From: Linnemannia elongata
Lineage: Eukaryota > Mortierellomycota > Mortierellomycetes > Mortierellales > Mortierellaceae
DNA: 64,000 nucleotides
Assembly: GCA_036320915.1 (NCBI GenBank)
Contig: JAXBDG010000013.1
Span: forward strand, 930,001-994,000
Reading direction: 5' to 3'
The translations under genes and the position numbers were made by a program. The notes under the pieces were generated by a model. It made no database searches. It was given only the letters and a program-made list of their open reading frames with translations, and was not told where the DNA came from. Below, piece by piece: positions 58,895 through 64,000 of this stretch; position 1 is the first letter of the stretch; each line of letters opens with the position of its first letter.

Positions 58895-61204
58895 GTCTGA
58901 GGTCTACGAATGGTGTCTGTTTAAGGATGGAGGAAGAGTACCATGATGATGATGAAGGACATAAAGAAGAAAATAAAAATGAAAACGGAAAGGGAAGCCT
59001 CGGCCGAGAGGTGGTATCTAACCAACCTATTAATGGCACACAAAACAAACATCCTAGGGCTACGTCTGCGGAAAAAACAAAAAGTGGTGCAAAAAAAGCA
59101 GGAGGTAGGAGCCCTGACAAAAACTCCACGAGTTTATTGGAAAGCGCGATTCCTGCTTGTCTTCTCACTCCACAAACACTCAATTCCTCGCCCTCCATCG
59201 TACTTACGCCCAAAGTTCGTTTCTGTACTCTTAATTCAGTATCATGTCGTAATACGGCTAGTATTACCTATTTGTACACCTTTGCTGTTGGGGGAGAGGG
59301 GAACTTCTCTCTGCCAATTGGTTCAAGATCCGCGTATGTTTGCTTTATTTTGTTTTTTTTTGTGTGCCTGGAGGTTGTTGTTTTGTTGCTGCACATTGTC
59401 CGTTGGAAGGTACGTGAACTCAAACAGGGCCGCTAAAATCGCGGTCGACTGCCATTCGCTCAACGAAAGACATCTGTAAAAGCTGACAGGAAAAGGTCGA
59501 CACCGTTTCAAAGGTATACCTCCATACCCGTTTCTATATACGAATTTTTTTTCGTTCGGCTCGGATATTAGAGCCGCTACATCTAGATTACGGGCGCCTA
59601 AGAGTAGGAAGTATGTACACGAGAAACAATGGCGCCGTTTTGTTCGCTGTTCCACGAAAAAGAGTAGCCTATTTTCATTATCCGACGTCAGGTTAGCGAT
59701 GTTTTTCCCATGGCGTTAAGCTGTACGCCGCATCCATAGTTCACTCAGAGAGGTTGAACCGTAGCACCTATCGACTATGAAAAGAGGAAAGGTAAAAAGA
59801 TACATTTCATACACAGGATTGCCTTGCCTCCATTTTTTTGCTTAGGTCTGGATGCAAAGGTCGAGGGACGACGAAAAAGAGCTTATAACGACATTCCGGT
59901 GTGCACATACCCACACGAGCACCGAAAAGGGAGCAGAGTGGGGTATAAAATGGAGGAAGAGTTGAGAGAGGGCGATTATCTATGACAAGAATTTTAGCCG
60001 AGGCGATGGTGATTGTTGTGCACTTTTGTCTGTTCATTCTCAAAAAGAAATGAAAACATAGGGGACGATGGTGATTTGATGAACGCACCTTTGCTGTTGT
60101 TGTTGTTGCTGTTACTGTTATCGTTGCGCCATCTTAGATCACTATTACCCTGGGCACCAGGAACCACAGATCTTGAGTTCAGGAGAAACAGGGGAAGAAG
60201 GGAGGGAAAGCAGGGGGTTGTAGAGGGCAGGGGTTAACGGGGATTGGATTGGATTTGAATCTTGGTCTTAGCCTCAGCGTTCCAAGACGATGGTCATGCA
60301 TGCTTGTTAGGCAAGGGAAGGGCTCAACATACTTTCACCTTTCTGAACTTTACAACAAACCCAACACCAGACCTTTACAGAAACCTTAATGACATGGGCC
60401 AATGGCTCTTCAGGGACGACCTTTCCGTGCCGAATCGTGGGCTATGAGTAGCTCACCTTTTAGCTTTCATTATACAATTGGTGAGATTGCAATTCTTAAC
60501 GGTCGAAATGGACGTGGACGTAGGAAGACTCTCTGTGGTCGACTTGGTAAGAATAAAGCCTGGAAGAGAAATAAGGATGCGAATGGACGTATCATCGAAG
60601 GCTGTTTATCCCATCGAATGGTCTGTTCACGAGGCGCGATGCGACCTGTCCGTTGGCAATACAATAACAGCTGTAACAACAATCATAACAGCGACAGAGG
60701 ACGGTTGTTGACGGAGAAAAAGGGGACAAAGCTTGTCACTCGAATCCCGGATGGAAAGTGAAGAAAAGGAGAAACTCTTCGGGAGTTGGATTCATTACCT
60801 TTGGTCAATTGTAAGCGACCTCGCCTGCACAAAAGCCAAGACTATACTTCTCACCACTTACCCATCCAAGTGCCTGTACCTTGTACCTTTTACACAGAAA
60901 AACATAGGTGAACGCACGATGGTAAATAGCACTACCATCATCATCAACAGAAACAAACAAAATACAGCCCTCGTTTATAATCCCAAACAGTTTCTCCGTT
61001 CGGGCGATACTGACTGGATATAAGTACGCCAAAGCATCCACCCCCTTTTATTCTGGATCTTCATCGTCACCGACGCATTTTCTACTCACCCCACAACGCC
61101 CCCTGACGATCACCTCATCCCTCTCTCTCCCTGTCCTCTCTCCTATCCTCTCTCCTTCCATCCTTCCCTTCCCTGCCTAGACCCACCTGAAGCTAACGTT
61201 CGCC
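58895..61204. other. Gene-poor stretch before the sphingomyelinase-like pseudogene
   Basis: 2.3 kb. The largest frames (58882-59436 and 60402-60761, +) show no motif. A CTGTTGTTGTTGTTGCTG triplet run lies near 60095. The 150 bases before 61205 are CT-rich and probably the old leader of the next gene. Confidence 0.45.
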
Positions 61205-63377
61205 ATGCGCTTCAACTTCTCTACTGTCATTATCTCTCTGGCCATCGCGAGCTCGGTCATCGCTGCTCCAGCGCCTGGTCCCAACGCGTCCGAGCTGGAG
61301 AAGCGAAGCTGACTCGGCGAAAAAAATCTCTGAATGGTTCCAGGAAGTCAAGAACTCTTTTAGTTGTGGAGTTTGTGTTACTGGCCTGGTAACCGTGAAG
61401 AATATTGCCTGGTTGAAGCTAAGCTGGGCATTGGACGGGTTGGTAAACTTGTGCCCACTTATTAAGATGGACGTCGACGTTGTAAGTATCTGAACCGCGA
61501 GAAATAGAAAACAAAAGTATGTCAAGGTCATCGGTTCTTGTCTAATATCAGTCGCGTTTTTATCATTCCATAGTGTTCCAACTTTATCTACACCGAGGGC
61601 GCGGTTTTGGTCGACTCTCTCTTATCGGCCGACATCACAGGCGGTGACGGTAAGTTTATTTGTTTCCACGTAGGAGGACTGTGCAGCCCCCCTGCCATTA
61701 CCTCTGGCACCTTCGCCTTCCCCAAACCCAAGCCTGTAAACGCTACCATCCCAAACCTAAATGGTACTCTTGTTGTTGTCCTTCCCTTGTCCAAGTAAGT
61801 TGCTCGTTTTCTTAATTCTCAATATTCATCCAACAGTTGATACCTACTGACACCTTGTTCTACAAATCCTTCGTTTTCATACATCAGCTGGCACGTCGAT
61901 GGCCAATACACGACCAGATCCGAGGCGATGTATAACAAGGCCCTCTGCTGCCGCAAGTACGCAAACTCACACGCAAACGTCACCCGTGCTGCTCCTTCCT
62001 AGGGCGACTACAACTGTGATGCGCCTCCCAAGTTGGCCACAAGCATGCTCGACTACGTCCGCTCCGTCGCTAATATATCCTTTGGAATCATGGCCGGGGA
62101 CATCCTTCCCCATGATGCCTGGTTCGACACCCCCGAGAATATCATCCCTCAACTCAAGGCTGCCTTCGACGCCATGGCCATTATAAAGGCCAAGATCTAC
62201 CCTGCCATCGGAAACCTTGAAGCCTGCCCTCTCAAGTACGTCCCTCAGCGCATTTTTGATGCGCTGTGTGCTTGTGTACACATTGGGGTTTCTGATTAAT
62301 GTGGCATGTTATTTTTTATTCGTTTTTATAGTATGTTCTCGACTCCTAAGTCTGGAGGAGACATTGCTTAGTTGTACAACACTTTGGCGGACGACTGGAC
62401 TCGATGGCTCACTGGTGACGCTGTCAAGTCGTTCAAGAACTATGGATCCTACACCCTCAACCCCACCCTGGACTTCGCATCGTCTCACTCAACACCAACT
62501 TTTGCTACATCATGAACTTTTACCTGTACGGTCATACTGCTGAGTATGATCCCCGCAGTGAAATGCAATGGCTCATTCAGCAGCTCCAGGCCGCCGAGGA
62601 CATTGGTGAGCGTGTCTGGGTCATCGGTCACATCCCCCCCTCTCAGGTCGATTGCATTAACAATTGGTCGTCTCTGTACCGCCAAGTTGTCGCCCGCTAC
62701 TCACCCCACGTCATTACCGAGCAGTTCTTTGGCCACTCTCATTACGACGAGTTCTCGCTGACCTATGGACTTGGCGGCAAGTCTGCTCAGAATGCAGTCT
62801 CGACTTCCTGGATCAGGCCCTCTGTCACGCCTTACACCGATCTCAACCCTGCCTTCCGCGTCTACAAGGTCGACACAAAGAGCTGGAACGTATTTGAATC
62901 CTTGACCTACGTCGCCGATCTCAACATGTCTGCCTCGTGGGATGCGACTGACTCATCGCCTAACTGGTACCTAGAGTATTCAGCCCGTCAAACCTACTCG
63001 ACCTATGTCCCCATCGCTGCCGACCAGCCCTTGAGCGCTGGCTGGTGGCACAACGCCACCAACGTCCTCGAATCCAACCCTGCGGCGTTCAAGCAATACT
63101 GGTCCCTGCGTGGCCACAGCGCAAACCGCCTCCCAGAGTGCACGCAGGCGAACGGATGTGTTGCCGATATAGTCTGCGCTTGCATGCAAGAATGCGATCT
63201 GAAATCTGCAGCAGTGTCGTCGTGCCATTGAAGAAGCGCGATGATGACTACAGTCATGACGCTTCAGCAGCAGGAGCGGATATGTCACCCAACCTTGCTG
63301 CTTCTGTCATTACTGGCATCAGATCCCTCAGCGAGTTGAGACCCAACGCCAAGCCATGGAACAAGAAGCTCTGCTAG
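61205..63377 (+). pseudogene. Acid-sphingomyelinase-like phosphodiesterase, broken
   Basis: Remnant exons are about 61205-61481, 61574-61794, 61888-62235 and 62332 onward. The start MRFNFSTVIISLAIASSVIA is a signal peptide. A saposin-B-like Cys pattern (SCGVCVTGLV, LCPLIKMDVDV, CNFIYTEGAV) leads into a metallophosphatase domain (NWHVDGQYT, MAGDILPHDAWFD, GNLE, VWVIGHIPPSQVDC, FFGHSHYDEF). Damage: a frame change near 61305, TAG at 62000-62002 and 62369-62371 where Trp is expected (before GDYNCD and LYNT), a frame change near 62475, and probably another near 63225. Metal and catalytic sites are also altered (D-x-H to N-x-H, GNHE to GNLE). Relatives hydrolyse sphingomyelin or related phosphodiesters outside the cell or in lysosome-like compartments. 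Introns still have good GT/AG ends, so the loss is fairly recent. Confidence 0.85.
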
Positions 63378-64000
63378 CATTGTTCACATATCACATTCCA
63401 CATATCACATATCACATAGACGCCTTTTTTTATTTAGCTAGCCATGTCTATCTAGTCATCCACTCTCACCTCACTGTTCAGAATAAAATAAGTCATTTCA
63501 AAAAGGCAGCGATCCAATTTGTGGGCTCATGGGTCAGCTGCAAGGTGTCAGCAAGGGAAACAGGGACATTTCATAGAAAAGTGGGTAAAGGCAATTGAAT
63601 AAAGTCAGGGCAACACTTTCTTGCATGTGCATGCATCTTCGACTTCTCCCATCTCGTCTAGGATTACCTGGATTCGAGAGTGTGAATGTGAGTGAGAGCT
63701 AGAGAGCAAGAGTGCCGCGTCATTGACTCTTTTGAAATGGACATTCCTTCCCCCTCTAACTAGCCCCTGCCTTTCCCATCTCCATGTGATTTCTCTCCGC
63801 AGATGAAAAAAAACAAAGGGCTACCTAGCGCAGGGGTCTCTGAGTTTGTGGGAGAGAGGTAAAAGCAAGTAGGTAAAGTTGCCTTCCATTAATCCTTCTG
63901 CTTTGTGCGCTTACTGGGATATTAGCTGGAGGTACATGAAGCAAGAAGGCCCTGTTGAGGCAAGGAAAACAAAAAAACCACAAACCGCAAAATCACAAAA
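63378..64000. other. Right-edge region without a recognised gene
   Basis: 623 bp including GAATAAAATAAG at about 63482, a possible polyadenylation signal of the broken gene, and a short direct repeat CATATCACAT at 63390-63415. Nothing else is supported; a gene may begin beyond the edge. Confidence 0.45.

Noticed and set aside
58882..59436. 184-codon plus-strand frame
   Set aside because: Composition is mixed with no motif and hydrophobic parts are not placed sensibly; conservation data would be needed.
60478..60711. 77-codon plus-strand frame with alternating hydrophobic residues (MDVDVGRLSVVDLVRI)
   Set aside because: It has some protein-like strands but no start context, splice partner or family match, so it could be chance or an old relic.

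Overview
The window is nuclear DNA from a fungus. Genes lie on both strands, most coding sequences are split by short GT..AG introns (about 50-150 nt, a few longer), 5' leaders are CT-rich, and the housekeeping proteins (DNA polymerase alpha B subunit, uL14, SmD2, Ost2, ATP synthase epsilon, Rab2, Iml1, Tim8, Arp6) are eukaryotic. The mix of an intron-rich core, F-box/leucine-rich-repeat genes and kelch-ectodomain membrane proteins fits an early-diverging fungus. My best guess is Mortierellomycotina; this is an inference from gene content, not a proven assignment.

Left part (1-23 kb): a compact housekeeping block. In order: the 5' end of a GH63-type glycosidase (-), an uncharacterised disordered protein (-), POLA2 (+), a ZNF706-like zinc protein (-), ribosomal uL14 (+), SmD2 (-), the OST subunit Ost2/DAD1 (+), ATP synthase epsilon (+), Rab2 (-) and the TORC1 regulator Iml1 (+). 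Several have minute first coding exons (5, 9 or 13 nt), and Rab2 has internal exons of 11, 16 and 22 nt.

Middle part (24-40 kb): the accessory heart of the window. Four paralogous genes on the + strand (about 24.0-26.5, 27.1-29.3, 29.8-32.1 and 37.8-40.3 kb) encode type I single-pass membrane proteins. Each has a signal peptide, a kelch-like beta-propeller ectodomain, a glycine-rich transmembrane helix, a long Pro/Gln-rich cytoplasmic tail and a shared C-terminal predicted coiled-coil box. Intron positions match in all four. Copies two and three are 108/110 identical in DNA over the membrane region while their ectodomains differ, which points to gene conversion. An F-box-like/LRR gene (-) with a one-base frame break, and its decayed second copy, sit between the third and fourth kelch genes.

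Right part (40-64 kb): an LRRC40-like protein (-), a Tim8 with an altered cysteine pattern (-), a second F-box-like gene (+), a degenerate 3'-5' exonuclease-like gene with a frame break (-), Arp6 (+) and a coiled-coil protein (+). After 55 kb there is about 6 kb with no convincing large gene. It holds a 0.5-kb polypurine/polypyrimidine tract and strong hairpins. The last gene is an acid-sphingomyelinase-like phosphodiesterase broken by nonsense and frame changes. No rRNA, tRNA, CRISPR array or reverse transcriptase/transposase gene was seen.

Exon borders were set by hand from GT/AG sites, reading-frame continuity and family resemblance. Total coding lengths were checked to be multiples of three, but single borders can be off by a base or use another site.
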